NCBI RefSeq assembly: GCF_000227115.2
Contig: NC_016486.1
Coordinates: 62,001 to 126,000, forward strand
Direction: 5' to 3'
Source: Naumovozyma dairenensis CBS 421
Lineage: Eukaryota; Ascomycota; Saccharomycetes; Saccharomycetales; Saccharomycetaceae
DNA length: 64,000 nt
Position numbers and translations under genes: made by a program. The notes under the pieces were generated by a model that saw nothing but the letters and a program-made list of their open reading frames with translations, made no database searches and was not told the origin of the DNA. Shown here one piece after another: positions 52,410 to 62,127 of the stretch. Positions within the stretch are counted from its first letter, which is position 1. Each line of letters starts with the position of its first letter.

Positions 52410-53225
52410 TTTTTGCCTTTTTTTTTTTTTAACGATTACTTAAAAGAAATATTGACAAAAAAGAAAAGTATATTTAAGTGGAAATGGTAATGCTGCTTTT
52501 TCTGTTTTGTTCGTACAATGTAACTTACTGTTTTATCGTGTTTTCTGCTTTCTTTCACAGTTGCGTTTACTTTTTGCTCTTGCTTTTTGCTTTCCTCTTT
52601 TAAGATAAAGAAAAATATAGTATATATACGAATGTATCTAATTTTTTCTATCCAATAGATATGATGTTGATAAGATATCGAGGAGGCTATTAATCTTTTA
52701 CCTTCTTATTTCCAATACGTACTTGTTCGTGTTTCTTGTTCTTCTTCTTGTTGTGTTCTTCACAAAGGTTCGTCTTTACATTCATCTTGTTTTTTGTCCT
52801 GTTGAAATATCAAAAACAATTATCGCCGTTCACGAATATTAAAAATTGTGCCACAGTCCATATATATATATATATACAAACGACCATTACCATAGAATAT
52901 TTATATAATCATAAAAAGCCTTATATCGAGATATCTAGAAACATCAGGAATGTTGCTCATAAAACCATTCATATCTGTGATTAATGTTGAGAGATTTTCT
53001 TTCATAATTTTTTAGAATATTTTTTTGTTTTATATCACACGCATGAGTCGAATTCGAGTCAATATTTTGAGCAAATATATATGCTCTTTTCATCAAGAGC
53101 AATCAACAGAGAATTTATTTTTTGATTTTAACTCTACAAACGACATATAAAAAGGCAATAAGTATGAATTTATTTGAAACTATGTAGTGTACGATGTTTT
53201 TAAAGGAAAACCAACAACGAAGCTT
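52410..53225. promoter_or_regulatory. Divergent promoter, PTI1 and phosphomutase-like gene
   Basis: About 815 bp. TATA-like sequence (ATATAAAAAGG) at about 53144-53154 precedes the phosphomutase-like gene. A short upstream ORF (ATG at 53164, seven codons, TAG) lies before its first in-frame ATG. Confidence 0.5.
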
Positions 53226-54143
53226 ATGTCAGAATTTAAGTCATTACCAAAATATTTCCATGCGTTCCCCAGATATGGATCCCCTCCAATTGATTCTCAA
53301 ATGGACGATCCTTTGAAATTGAATAATGTATTTAATAATAACTGGAAACAATTATATGAATCGATACCCAAAGAAGATGAATTTTATTCATATAAATTAT
53401 TAATTATTGGTAGACATGGTCAAGGGTATCATAATGCAGCAACTATTCGGTATGGTTGGAATGAATGGGATAAATATTGGTCCATGTTACAAGGTGATGA
53501 ATTTTCTAATTGGGTGGATTCTAAATTGACTCCATTGGGGGAGAGACAAGTTCAAATTATTGGTGAGACCGTTTTGTTGCCAATGATAAAACAATTAGGA
53601 TTTTTACCTCATGTATTTTTCAGTTCTCCACTGAGGAGATGTTTAGAGACATTCATTGGATCATGGGGGGTTGTTTTTGGGAGTTACATGGGGAACGATA
53701 CTAATAATGACGGTAGTACTAGAAAGCATGTCAATGTTGAGATTTTAGAAAATCTTCGAGAAACTTTAGGTAAATATACATGTAATGAAAGAGTTGATCG
53801 GTCTGTGTTACTTAAAGAATATCAAAATTTTGAGATGGGGAACAATAATTCTAGCCTTTGTTTGAAATTAGATAATGATTATCCTGAGGTGGATAGACTT
53901 TGGGTAACATACCCAAGAGAATCAAGATCTGAACTAGATGAAAGAATTCATAAAGTATTAATTGAATTATTTTCCAAGATAACAGATGAACAACGACTCA
54001 TATCAATCACATGTCATGCTCATGTTATTAATAGTATATTGCGTAATTTAAATCATCCACCGATATTGAATCTTGAGACAGGTAAAATTGTTTGTACTGT
54101 TGTTCAAGTTAAAAAAAGGACATCGCCACAGAAAAATTTATGA
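53226..54143 (+). CDS. Phosphoglycerate-mutase-like (histidine phosphatase) protein, PMU1 type
   Basis: 305 aa from the first in-frame ATG at 53226; the frame is open back to 53178 but that stretch has only a GTG at 53187. The histidine phosphatase signature IIGRHGQGYHN (Arg-His at about 62) and the second catalytic histidine region SITCHAHVIN are intact, with SSPLRRCLETF (phosphate-binding Arg) and ENLRETLGKYTCNERVDRS between. It resembles S. cerevisiae Pmu1 and the related PMU2/PMU3 phosphatases of Candida glabrata. Substrate is unknown; broad phosphatase activity is more likely than mutase activity. The short uORF at 53164 ends only 40 bp before this start; a single missing base there would join the two, so the true start is uncertain. 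No counterpart is between PTI1 and CYS4 in S. cerevisiae. Confidence 0.82.
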   Translation: MSEFKSLPKYFHAFPRYGSPPIDSQMDDPLKLNNVFNNNWKQLYESIPKEDEFYSYKLLIIGRHGQGYHNAATIRYGWNEWDKYWSMLQGDEFSNWVDSKLTPLGERQVQIIGETVLLPMIKQLGFLPHVFFSSPLRRCLETFIGSWGVVFGSYMGNDTNNDGSTRKHVNVEILENLRETLGKYTCNERVDRSVLLKEYQNFEMGNNNSSLCLKLDNDYPEVDRLWVTYPRESRSELDERIHKVLIELFSKITDEQRLISITCHAHVINSILRNLNHPPILNLETGKIVCTVVQVKKRTSPQKNL

Positions 54144-54249
54144 ATAAATTGTAATCTTTTTTTTCTTTGTTTTAGAAAATCTATAGATTTTTATTAGTAT
54201 ATAATACACAAGTTATTAAAAAAGGCACTGCGTCGCTATTCTATCATCT

Positions 54250-55767
54250 TTAAGCTAGATAACTCAATAAATCCATTTTAGTAACGATATGCACTGGAGT
54301 CAACCCATTAGTGATAACAGCGGAGGAATTTTTTTCAAAAAATTTATTTAATTCAGACAATTTAGAATCTTCAGTAAATTTAACAAATTTCTTCTTACCA
54401 GATTTATTATCATTATATGATGAAACTTCATCAAAATTATTTAATTTTTTGAAATCAAGATAAGTTCCCTTAATTTCACTATCTCTGGTTACGGTACCAT
54501 TTGATAATTTTTTCAATAACTGTGATAATGTTACTAAACCGGATAATTTCCCATCTTCAGTTAAAGCAGGAACTTGATCAAATGAATTATCTCTTAAAAT
54601 CTTGATAACGTCGGCTACTTTAGTAGTTTCCTTCACTGACACAACAGGTTTTAAATGTAAATCTCTCACTGTGGCATTCTTAAAGACATCATTATCAGTC
54701 TTCTTTTCCTTGTTATCACCACCATCGTTATTGAAACGAAGTAAGATATCATCATCCCATAGATCATTTTTCTTTAACCATTCATCATCAACGAATTTAG
54801 TCAAATAAGATCTAACAGAATCTGGGAAAATAAGTACAATAACGTCATTTTCAGTCAATTCAGGATGATCATTACAATATTCCACCAAAGCGGTGAATGC
54901 ACTACCCGAGGAACCACCAACAAGAACACCTTCATTTGAGATCAATTGACGAGCATATTTGAAAGCAGGTTTATCTTCAGTCTTATACCAAACGTCCACC
55001 AAAGATCTATCCAATACTTTTGGAATAAAATCATAACCAATCCCTTCCACTTTATAAGAAGTGACATCAGTTTCATTCAACTTATTTGGTAAAGCCAAGA
55101 TAGATCCTACAGGATCCGCACCGACAATTTTAATATTTTCATTTTGTTCTTTAATAAACTTGGCAATACCAGAGATAGTACCCCCGGTCCCTGCACCTGC
55201 TACAACTGCATTCAAATCCTGGAATCTATTAACATCTTTTAATTGTTCCATAATTTCCTTACCAGTCCCGAAATAATGAGCATCAGGATTTTTCATATTA
55301 TTATATTGATCCAAGATGACGGCGCCCGGGATTTCTCTTTCCAGTCTTTTAGCTACCCCGATATGAGATTCTGGAGAATCCCATGCGGCTTCAGTTGGAG
55401 TTCTAATGATTTCTGCACCTAATGCTTTCAATACTGAAACTTTTTCGTTGGACATTTTTTCAGGTAATGTAATTATAGTTCTGTAGCCTTTGATAGCGGC
55501 GATTAATGCGAGACCGATACCGGTGTTACCTGATGTTGGTTCAATTAATGTGGTAGTTTTGGGGGAGATTTTACCTGTGGATTCAGCTTCTTCGATCATG
55601 GATTTAGCGATACGGTCTTTGATGGAGCCACCTGGGTTGTAGAGTTCTAATTTGGCATAGATTGTTGGTTTTATTCCTAGGGCCTTTGGTAGTTTTTTCA
55701 ATTCGACTAATGGGGTGTTTCCAACTAGGTCGATGACGTTATGTCTTGTATCGTAGGCGGCGGGCAT
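54250..55767 (-). CDS. CYS4: Cystathionine beta-synthase Cys4
   Basis: 505 aa (507 in S. cerevisiae). Fold type II PLP enzyme: PLP lysine K50 in GGSIKDRIAKSM, SGNTGIGLALI substrate loop, GAGTGGTISGIAKF phosphate loop, GGSSGSAFTALVEYC. The C-terminus has a tandem CBS pair (about 370-505, VKETTKVADVIKILRDNSFD ... LSGLVTLSQLL and ... NGLTPVHIVTKMDLLSYL). There is no N-terminal haem-binding Cys/His region, as usual for yeast. It condenses serine and homocysteine to cystathionine, the entry to cysteine synthesis by transsulphuration. CYS4 and PTI1 are neighbours in S. cerevisiae (YGR155W-YGR156W); here a phosphomutase gene lies between them. Its leader is a pure pentanucleotide repeat abutting the ATG. 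Confidence 0.97.
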   Translation of the reverse strand: MPAAYDTRHNVIDLVGNTPLVELKKLPKALGIKPTIYAKLELYNPGGSIKDRIAKSMIEEAESTGKISPKTTTLIEPTSGNTGIGLALIAAIKGYRTIITLPEKMSNEKVSVLKALGAEIIRTPTEAAWDSPESHIGVAKRLEREIPGAVILDQYNNMKNPDAHYFGTGKEIMEQLKDVNRFQDLNAVVAGAGTGGTISGIAKFIKEQNENIKIVGADPVGSILALPNKLNETDVTSYKVEGIGYDFIPKVLDRSLVDVWYKTEDKPAFKYARQLISNEGVLVGGSSGSAFTALVEYCNDHPELTENDVIVLIFPDSVRSYLTKFVDDEWLKKNDLWDDDILLRFNNDGGDNKEKKTDNDVFKNATVRDLHLKPVVSVKETTKVADVIKILRDNSFDQVPALTEDGKLSGLVTLSQLLKKLSNGTVTRDSEIKGTYLDFKKLNNFDEVSSYNDNKSGKKKFVKFTEDSKLSELNKFFEKNSSAVITNGLTPVHIVTKMDLLSYLA

Positions 55768-55802
55768 GTTGAGTTGAGTTGAGTTGAGTTGAGTTGAGTT
55801 GA
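55768..55802 (-). repeat. (CTCAA)7 repeat abutting the CYS4 start codon
   Basis: Seven perfect pentamers end immediately at the ATG. On the mRNA strand it contains no G, so the leader next to the start codon should be unstructured, and its last bases CTCAAC place A at -3 and -2. Confidence 0.95.
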
Positions 55803-55912
55803 GTATATGTATTGTCTTGTTTCGATGTTACGATGAAAGATTAGCAACAGCAGTAGGTAATAAAGAAACGAGATCAAATAAGTGTGGTATATATCTATCG
55901 AACAAATGTTGG

Positions 55913-55945
<33 letters not shown>

Positions 55946-56713
55946 GTGCTTAGTATAATGTGGAAGAATAAGCGATGCGTCCATCCATCCATGTCTGGGT
56001 ATTTATTGATTGTTAATTGTATGCTATGCTATGGTAAGCTATGCTATGCTATGCAGAGAGATAACCGCCTGTATTTCTTTTGCAACAACCAGACAATCAA
56101 ATGTTCGCGAGTGAAAAAGTTTCTTTTCTCGGCAGGCGGTGGGCGGTGGGCGGTGAGCGGCGCGCCGTGGAAAACACAAAGCGCAAACGCAAAGCACAAC
56201 AGAGAGACNNNNNNNNNNNNNNNNNNNNTGCCGTTCCGAGGAGGGTTTTCTTCTTTACTTTTTTTCTTTGGGCGGCTATTACCTTACTCCTAGGGCTTGA
56301 AGTAGTAAAATATTAAGTACAGGGTTGGGAGCCAATACCCTATACCCCTTGGGCACTGGGCCCCAGGGCTCCAAAAAAGGAAAATACTGAAACCGTTTCT
56401 TTTTTCTCTGCAAGTACTAATTACTTGCTAGTATTGTATTATATGTACGTATGAATATATAGAAGGAGGTATATAGTGTATGTGTGTAACCACAATTGTA
56501 CAAAATATAAAGTAGTCATATGAACTATAGAAAATAGACTACACTACAAGACAAAGGACTGTAACAACTGCTACCCAACAACTGCTACGAATAAGATTGC
56601 GAGAGGAATACATACTGGACTCGTATTTAATATATCTGATTTATTCCATTGCTAACAACTAACAATCCGAGGATTTACCATAGCTATCACAACTACCAAC
56701 CGCCACATATATC
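55803..56713. promoter_or_regulatory. Divergent promoter, CYS4 and SEC9, with gap
   Basis: About 910 bp between divergent start codons. It has an (AT)n run near 55918-55943, GCTAT repeats near 56022-56053, a GC-rich patch with GGTGGGC repeats at 56135-56168, and a 20-N gap at 56209-56228. No gene seen. Confidence 0.55.
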
Positions 56714-57265
56714 ATGGGACTGAAAAAATTCTTCAAATTGAAACCTCCTCCAGAAGATACAAAGGAACAAAATAGAGAAAACTTAAGTGAATTGGGATAC
56801 ACTGTAAAGAACCCAAATAAAAAGAAACATGATAAATTCAGTGCATATGGGAATTTTGCAAGAGATAGAAATCAACAAAAGATATATGCACCTCCTGGGT
56901 ATGAACCACAATTCACTTCAGATAATGAGTACGGATTACAACAAGATCAAGGTGCTGAACCATACGCACAAGATGATTTAAACAAATCGACGGTCGACAA
57001 TAATCATCATCATGCAAGAGATCCATATTCTTCCTCATCTCCTTATGCGTCTTCATCGTCTCCGTCTACGGACCCTTATTTATCATCTGCTTCAACAACT
57101 GCTGATCCTTATTCAGCAAGAAGTGAACCTGAAGCATTCAATTATTCCGATCCGATATGCTCAATTCAAATAAAAAAATTAAATGAAAGACAACAACAAC
57201 AAAGAAATGCACCTTCTCGTACAATGCGTACTAGTAATACTTACACATCTTCAATGGGGAGCTAT

Positions 57266-57297
<32 letters not shown>

Positions 57298-58909
57298 AAA
57301 TACTCATACTAATCGAAATTATCCCATGACAAACTCTTATAACGGCTATAATCAATCAAGAGAAACTTCCATGGATCCATATGCAAATGTTCATTCTTCT
57401 TCTTCTTCTTCTTTGCCAGATAATGAATCAATGGATTTAAACGCTGTACCTTCAAATAGATCAAATTTAAATAGAACAATAACAAACGCATCTATGGATT
57501 TAAATAATCCTCCTATATCATCATCATATGAGCATCCGCAAAATAAACAACAACAACAACAACATACAAGAACTAGGCCTTCAAATGCAGCAGTCAATAG
57601 AAGACAACAACAAAATAATATAATATCTCCATCTCCATATACATCTGCGTCTCCATCTCCATATGCATCTATGCCCGCATCGACTTCAAATTCAAATAAT
57701 AATATTTCTAACTCCAAAAATCCATATTCTTCAATGAGTAATATTAATAATGATCCATATAACGTAACAACCCGAAATACTACTATTACATCCGCATCGG
57801 CACCATCTATTACTAGACAATCTTCATCAAATCCATATAATAGACGTTCCATCAATAATAATAATAACAATACATATTCCATACCGACAAACAACAATAA
57901 CACCTTGAATGTATCAGAATTAGATAACGAATCAATTGCCCATGACAATGATGATGAATCTACAATGAGAGCAGAATTCGAATTTGAACAAACTTTCGTA
58001 CCACTATCTCAACAACAACAACAATCAGAAAATGACATAGATTTAAACGCAACGATACAGGAGGAACAACAAGATGATGGTTACAACCAAAACCAATATG
58101 ATTCATACGATTGGCAACAACAACAACAACAACAATACAGAGGATACAAAACATTTGAAGAATTACAAAATGAAGAAGCCTTAAGAGAACAACAACAAGA
58201 AGATGAAGAAGTTGATGAAATCAAACAACAAATAAAATTCACAAAGCAAAGTTCAGTAGCATCCACTAAAAACACTTTAAAAATGGCACAAGATGCTGAA
58301 TTAGCAGGTATGAACACAATAGGAATGTTAGGTCATCAAAGTGAAAAATTAAATAACGTGGAAAGAAATTTGGATCTTTTAAAAGTACAAAACGTGGTAG
58401 CGGATGATAAAGTTAGTGAATTACAAAAATTAAATAGAAGTATACTTGCCGTTCATGTATCTAATCCATTTAATTCCAAGAGAAGAGCTCGTGAAAGAGA
58501 GGCAAAATTAAGATCAAGGAAAGAACAAGAAAAATTAATGTTTGAAGAAACTAATAATAGGTTATATAATTCTACTCAAAGGATCGAAGGTGCGTTGAAT
58601 GGTCCTGATAGAGATGATTTGATGCAAAATACTTCAATGATTCGTGAAAAATATAAGAAACAAAATATTTTGGAACAAGCTAAAAGGTATCAATTTGAAA
58701 ATGATGAAGAAGATGATGAAATGGAATTTGAAATTGAAAGAAACTTGGATCAAATTCAACAAATTAGTGGGAGATTGAAAAAATTGGCTGTAGCAACGGG
58801 AGAAGAATTGAATTCTCAACAGGAAAGGTTGGGTAGAATTGAAGAAGATACTGATAGAATGGATATTAAGATTCATATGAATACAACGAAATTGGCTGGT
58901 ATTAGATAG
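56714..58909 (+). CDS. SEC9: Sec9, SNAP-25-type plasma membrane t-SNARE
   Basis: 731 aa (651 in S. cerevisiae). Conserved N-terminus GLKKFFKLKPPPEDT, then a long Asn/Ser/Gln-rich region with DPY repeats, then the two SNARE helices: Qb at about 500-570 (DEIKQQIKFTKQSSVASTKN, LGHQSEKLNNVERNLDLLK) and Qc at about 660-731 (NLDQIQQISGRLKKLAVATG, RMDIKIHMNTTKLAGI). The linker has SNPFNSKRRAREREAKLRSR. There is no membrane anchor or palmitoylation Cys cluster, as in yeast Sec9. Together with Sso1/2 and Snc1/2 it drives fusion of secretory vesicles with the plasma membrane. The duplicate SPO20 acts in sporulation; the long N-terminus and overall similarity favour SEC9. Confidence 0.94.
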
Positions 58910-59352
58910 TGTTGGCTTACTTTTTTTTTCTTTACATATATATATATATATATATATTTATACAACAATTTTATTACGAACTTCTTCCTTATAATATGAT
59001 TGTAATAAATTGACTTTATATGTGGTGTCTTATAAAAAAGATTGAGTAAAGAGTTAACTATCATTTCGCTTACGGATAACAGAGATGGAAATATTGGGTA
59101 TGTTTCCATCAAACATACTTACTTCCACACTTTATACTGCAATTGGTTTCTGATACTATACCCAAGGTTGTTATTCAGCAATACTAGTAAATTATTTACA
59201 TATATATATTTTTAATAATATCACTTTAAGTAAATTTAAGAGTGTCAATATTAAAAGCTCAATTAATATCTATAAGTTGGTTTCGTATGTGTATGTATCT
59301 ACAAGATTTATATGAACTAAGTATGAACTAATGATCGATAACTAAGTGCAGT
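58910..59352. other. Intergenic region, SEC9 and NAT2-like gene 3' ends
   Basis: About 440 bp between convergent genes, with an (AT)n run at 58938-58958. No gene seen. Confidence 0.6.
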
Positions 59353-60042
59353 TCACATTATTCCATTAAACCATTTATGTTTCTTTGTAATTGTGGTGCT
59401 AGGGTGAATTTGATTTGGATCTTTAATATTCGGTTTTATAATATCGTTAGGGTTCGAAGTTCTATACCTTAGAGGAGCATTCGTACCCAGAGTATTTGTA
59501 ACATTGCTCTTCTTACCCAATTGGAACCCCCAATGTTTTAATATTTTAACCATACCTGGAGTTATAGCTGCTGTTAATGGTAATCTAACAATGATTAAAC
59601 TTTTATGAATACCATAAGCAATTAAAAATTCAGTCAATAATGGACTTCTCTTAAACGAGTCCCATCTAGAAAGCGAGCCACTTTTCTTGTCATTTTCATC
59701 AAGAACAACTTCATTGTCATCAGTAATAGGCTTCTCTTTCATCCCAAGAATTTTCTTAGCTTTCTCTTTATAAATTTCAATCTTGTCTTTACCTAATGAA
59801 TGAACCAATAAGAAACATAAGGGTAAATCGATCAAAGTTAATCCAATATAAATAAACAACGCAGTATAACCATATTTACTCATTAATGCCTTAATACCCT
59901 TTTTATTTATAACTGTACTGGAATTTGGTGCCTGCTGAGTTGCGAATCTTCTTAAAGGTTGTGTTCTGAATTTTCTTCTAATTGGAATTGACAAAAATGG
60001 TGACAATCCATTTCGAAGAGTTTTTAATCTGGAGGAAAACAT
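59353..60042 (-). CDS. NAT2: DUF1279 (FAM210-type) mitochondrial membrane protein, NAT2-like
   Basis: 229 aa (288 in S. cerevisiae Nat2). The N-terminus (1-40) is rich in Arg and Ser with almost no acidic residues, a mitochondrial presequence. The DUF1279 core follows: KGIKALMSKYGYTALFIYIG with a transmembrane helix (about 55-80), then a short acidic loop and a second hydrophobic helix (about 137-165, LLTEFLIAYGIHKSLIIVRL and PLTAAITPGMVKIL). S. cerevisiae NAT2 was named for N-terminal acetyltransferase activity, but the domain has no acetyltransferase signature and its biochemical role is uncertain. RPL24 lies next to it on the same strand, as YGR147C-YGR148C do, which supports the call. Confidence 0.82.
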   Translation of the reverse strand: MFSSRLKTLRNGLSPFLSIPIRRKFRTQPLRRFATQQAPNSSTVINKKGIKALMSKYGYTALFIYIGLTLIDLPLCFLLVHSLGKDKIEIYKEKAKKILGMKEKPITDDNEVVLDENDKKSGSLSRWDSFKRSPLLTEFLIAYGIHKSLIIVRLPLTAAITPGMVKILKHWGFQLGKKSNVTNTLGTNAPLRYRTSNPNDIIKPNIKDPNQIHPSTTITKKHKWFNGIM

Positions 60043-60503
60043 GAAATATATATTTAAGTCAAATAATGTACGGTGGTTTCATATATAATTTCCATTTCGA
60101 AGAATGATCTTGCATTCCGTTCTTTTATAAATTGAAGATCTGAAAAAAAATCACTTGCTATTATTATTGTTATTATTATTATTCTTTTTCTTTTTGAAAT
60201 CCAAAACACGCGACGAGTTATAGTGTCAATACTGAGGGGGGAGGGAATAAAGCTACATGCAAAATAGTTCACGTCACATAGTAGTACTGAAATGAAATTA
60301 AAATGAAACAACTATGAATGTTCTTGCTACTTTTATAATGAGAATATCTGTTTTTGTTTTTTTCTTATTAAGATGATAAAGGGATAAAAAATATACAATG
60401 TATAAAAAATAAAATGATCATGGAACTAAAAAATTAGTTTGTAAATTTTTTTTTTTTAGTTTCATAAAGACACTAAATTTCTAACAAAATAAAGTATACT
60501 TTC
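60043..60503. other. Intergenic region, NAT2-like promoter and RPL24 3' flank
   Basis: About 460 bp, with (TTA)n near 60160-60183. No gene seen. Confidence 0.6.
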
Positions 60504-60971
60504 TTAACGGGAAGTAGCAGCAACCTTTTGGAAAGCACCCTTAGCACCTTGCTTAGAGACCTTGGCACCACCGGAAGCAGCCAACTTAGCCTTTTCAGCC
60601 TTTCTGGCAGCCTTGTCAGCCTTCTTCTTTTCCTTGTCAGCCTTCTTCTTTTCTTCTCTAGAAGCCTTTTTGACTTCTGGTTTCAAAGATCTTCTTTCTT
60701 TGATCAAATCTAAAGAAGCACCAACGATTGGTCTTTGAGCCTTGACGGTCTTTCTAGATCTCTTCTTGGCGACTTCTTCAGTGATACCTTTCTTGTGGTG
60801 TCTTCTGTATAAAACAGTCCAAGCAACTCTTCTTGGGTTCTTTCTTTGCTTGAACAAAGAAGCAGATTTAGAGTTTTGGAATCTGAAGATCTTAGAGTCA
60901 CCACGGACAAATAAAGTACCTCTGCCTGGGTAGATCTTAGCACCTGAAAAGGAATCAATTTCAACCTTCAT
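60504..60971 (-). CDS. RPL24B: Ribosomal protein eL24 (Rpl24)
   Basis: 155 aa, the same length as S. cerevisiae Rpl24. N-terminal eL24 domain KVEIDSFSGAKIYPGRGTLF, FRFQNSKSASLFKQRKNPRR, TVLYRRHHKKG, and a Lys/Ala-rich C-terminal helix that forms an intersubunit bridge with the 40S subunit. Codon use is highly biased, as in other ribosomal protein genes. Upstream are a predicted intron in the 5' UTR and two Rap1 sites. Neighbours NAT2 and GPC1 match RPL24B; RPL24A is the duplicate. Confidence 0.97.
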   Translation of the reverse strand: MKVEIDSFSGAKIYPGRGTLFVRGDSKIFRFQNSKSASLFKQRKNPRRVAWTVLYRRHHKKGITEEVAKKRSRKTVKAQRPIVGASLDLIKERRSLKPEVKKASREEKKKADKEKKKADKAARKAEKAKLAASGGAKVSKQGAKGAFQKVAATSR

Positions 60972-60980
60972 TATGAATTG

Positions 60981-61432
60981 CTGTTTTTAATTTTATATTA
61001 ATGAGTAAACATGAAATAATAATATTGTTAGTAAAATTGAAATTAATAAAACCTTAAACTTCTAAGGAATGTGCATTAGTGAAAGAGAGAGCTTCGAGAC
61101 AATTCAGGTGATTTCTATTTCTTAGTTGCATTTCAAAATTTCGTTAATATCATTGCTAAGTCGATTTATCGTAGTACACTTTACCGAGCCCAGTTCACTA
61201 TATTTTTGCTCTTATTATTTAGTGTCTAAAGGTTCGTACGTCATACCTTAATATCGGATCGATTCCCTGGCAATATGTTGAAACTTTACAATATTAAACA
61301 GACGAGCTTAGGTTAAATTCTTCAGTATATTTCTCATTTCTTCTCTCAGGCTTGATTGTCACTTATTTCGTATCAAATTTGACATTCCTCCTATCTCCCT
61401 TGTCCTTATTTTCATGATATTAGATGACATAC
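60981..61432 (-). other. Predicted 5'-UTR intron of RPL24
   Basis: 452 nt. Donor GTATGT (61427-61432) after AAGAG, perfect branch site TACTAAC (61027-61033), and acceptor AACAG ending at 60981, the first AG after the branch site. Only 9 nt of leader separate the acceptor from the ATG. Size and signals are those of yeast ribosomal protein gene introns. A second possible donor GTATGA ends at 61246. No snoRNA boxes seen inside. Confidence 0.85.
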
Positions 61433-61873
61433 CTCTTGATATCGTCGTTGGGTTCTCTTCTTCTAATAATTGAAGTGCATACTGAACGTACACCTAATAA
61501 TATAAATAGTACTTAAAGCTACTATATCTTTTGTCTACGTACGTACAATACTTACAACGCCTGTCTGCCTGTCTTCCCGCCTATTGCTCACAAAGAACCA
61601 CAACTAACCATCGCCGCGGTTCGCCCTCTGTCTACGAGTCTGTCTTTCTGTTGATGATCCAAAAGGAGTGCTGCCTGAGTGGCTTCTCTCTGGCTCACAC
61701 TGCCAACCACAGCCCTTTCCGTGACTAGATCTTGTCCTCTTTCCCTGTTGAGTTGCTATGCCCGCTTGACTTTTGTCAGGCCGAGTTGCAGCAATTGCTG
61801 CCCAGCAAACATTCTGTGTCCTACTTCTCGGGTTTTTCTAAAACAAATAAATAAGTGAAAAGAACACTCAAAA

Positions 61874-61912
61874 TGTTTGGGTGTAACCTAAAACTGGGAA
61901 ATGTACGGATGT
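61874..61912 (-). promoter_or_regulatory. Tandem Rap1 sites of RPL24
   Basis: On the RPL24 strand, ACATCCGTACAT (61901-61912) is a perfect ribosomal-protein-gene Rap1 site and ACACCCAAACAT (61873-61884) has one mismatch to ACACCCRYACAY. They share one orientation, are 16 bp apart, and lie about 450 bp upstream of the predicted donor site, which makes sense only if the first exon lies near 61450. Confidence 0.75.
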
Positions 61913-61959
61913 TAGTTGTCTTGAATATTTTAAGGGAGCCTTTCTTCTTTGAATATTTT

Positions 61960-61970
61960 TTTTCACATGC
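61960..61970 (+). promoter_or_regulatory. UAS-INO site of GPC1
   Basis: TTTTCACATGC matches every position of the Ino2/Ino4 consensus WYTTCAYRTGS. It is 158 bp upstream of the GPC1 ATG. Confidence 0.65.
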
Positions 61971-62127
61971 ATTTTGGAATTAATGTAAAAAATACCTACG
62001 TAGTATTTAAAGAATATTAATAGGTATTTGGGGCATCCCTGAGTAAGTAAGTAAAGTACATCGCAACAGTAACAGTAAACAAGAAAAGAAAAGAAGAGCC
62101 GAAAATCACTAATAACCTATCGCAAAG

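Noticed and set aside
60981..61432. snoRNA inside the RPL24 intron
   Set aside because: No paired C (RTGATGA) and D (CTGA) boxes on the intron strand.
61531..61728. 65-aa ORF between RPL24 and GPC1
   Set aside because: Lies in the divergent promoter beside the predicted RPL24 first exon; no conserved features.
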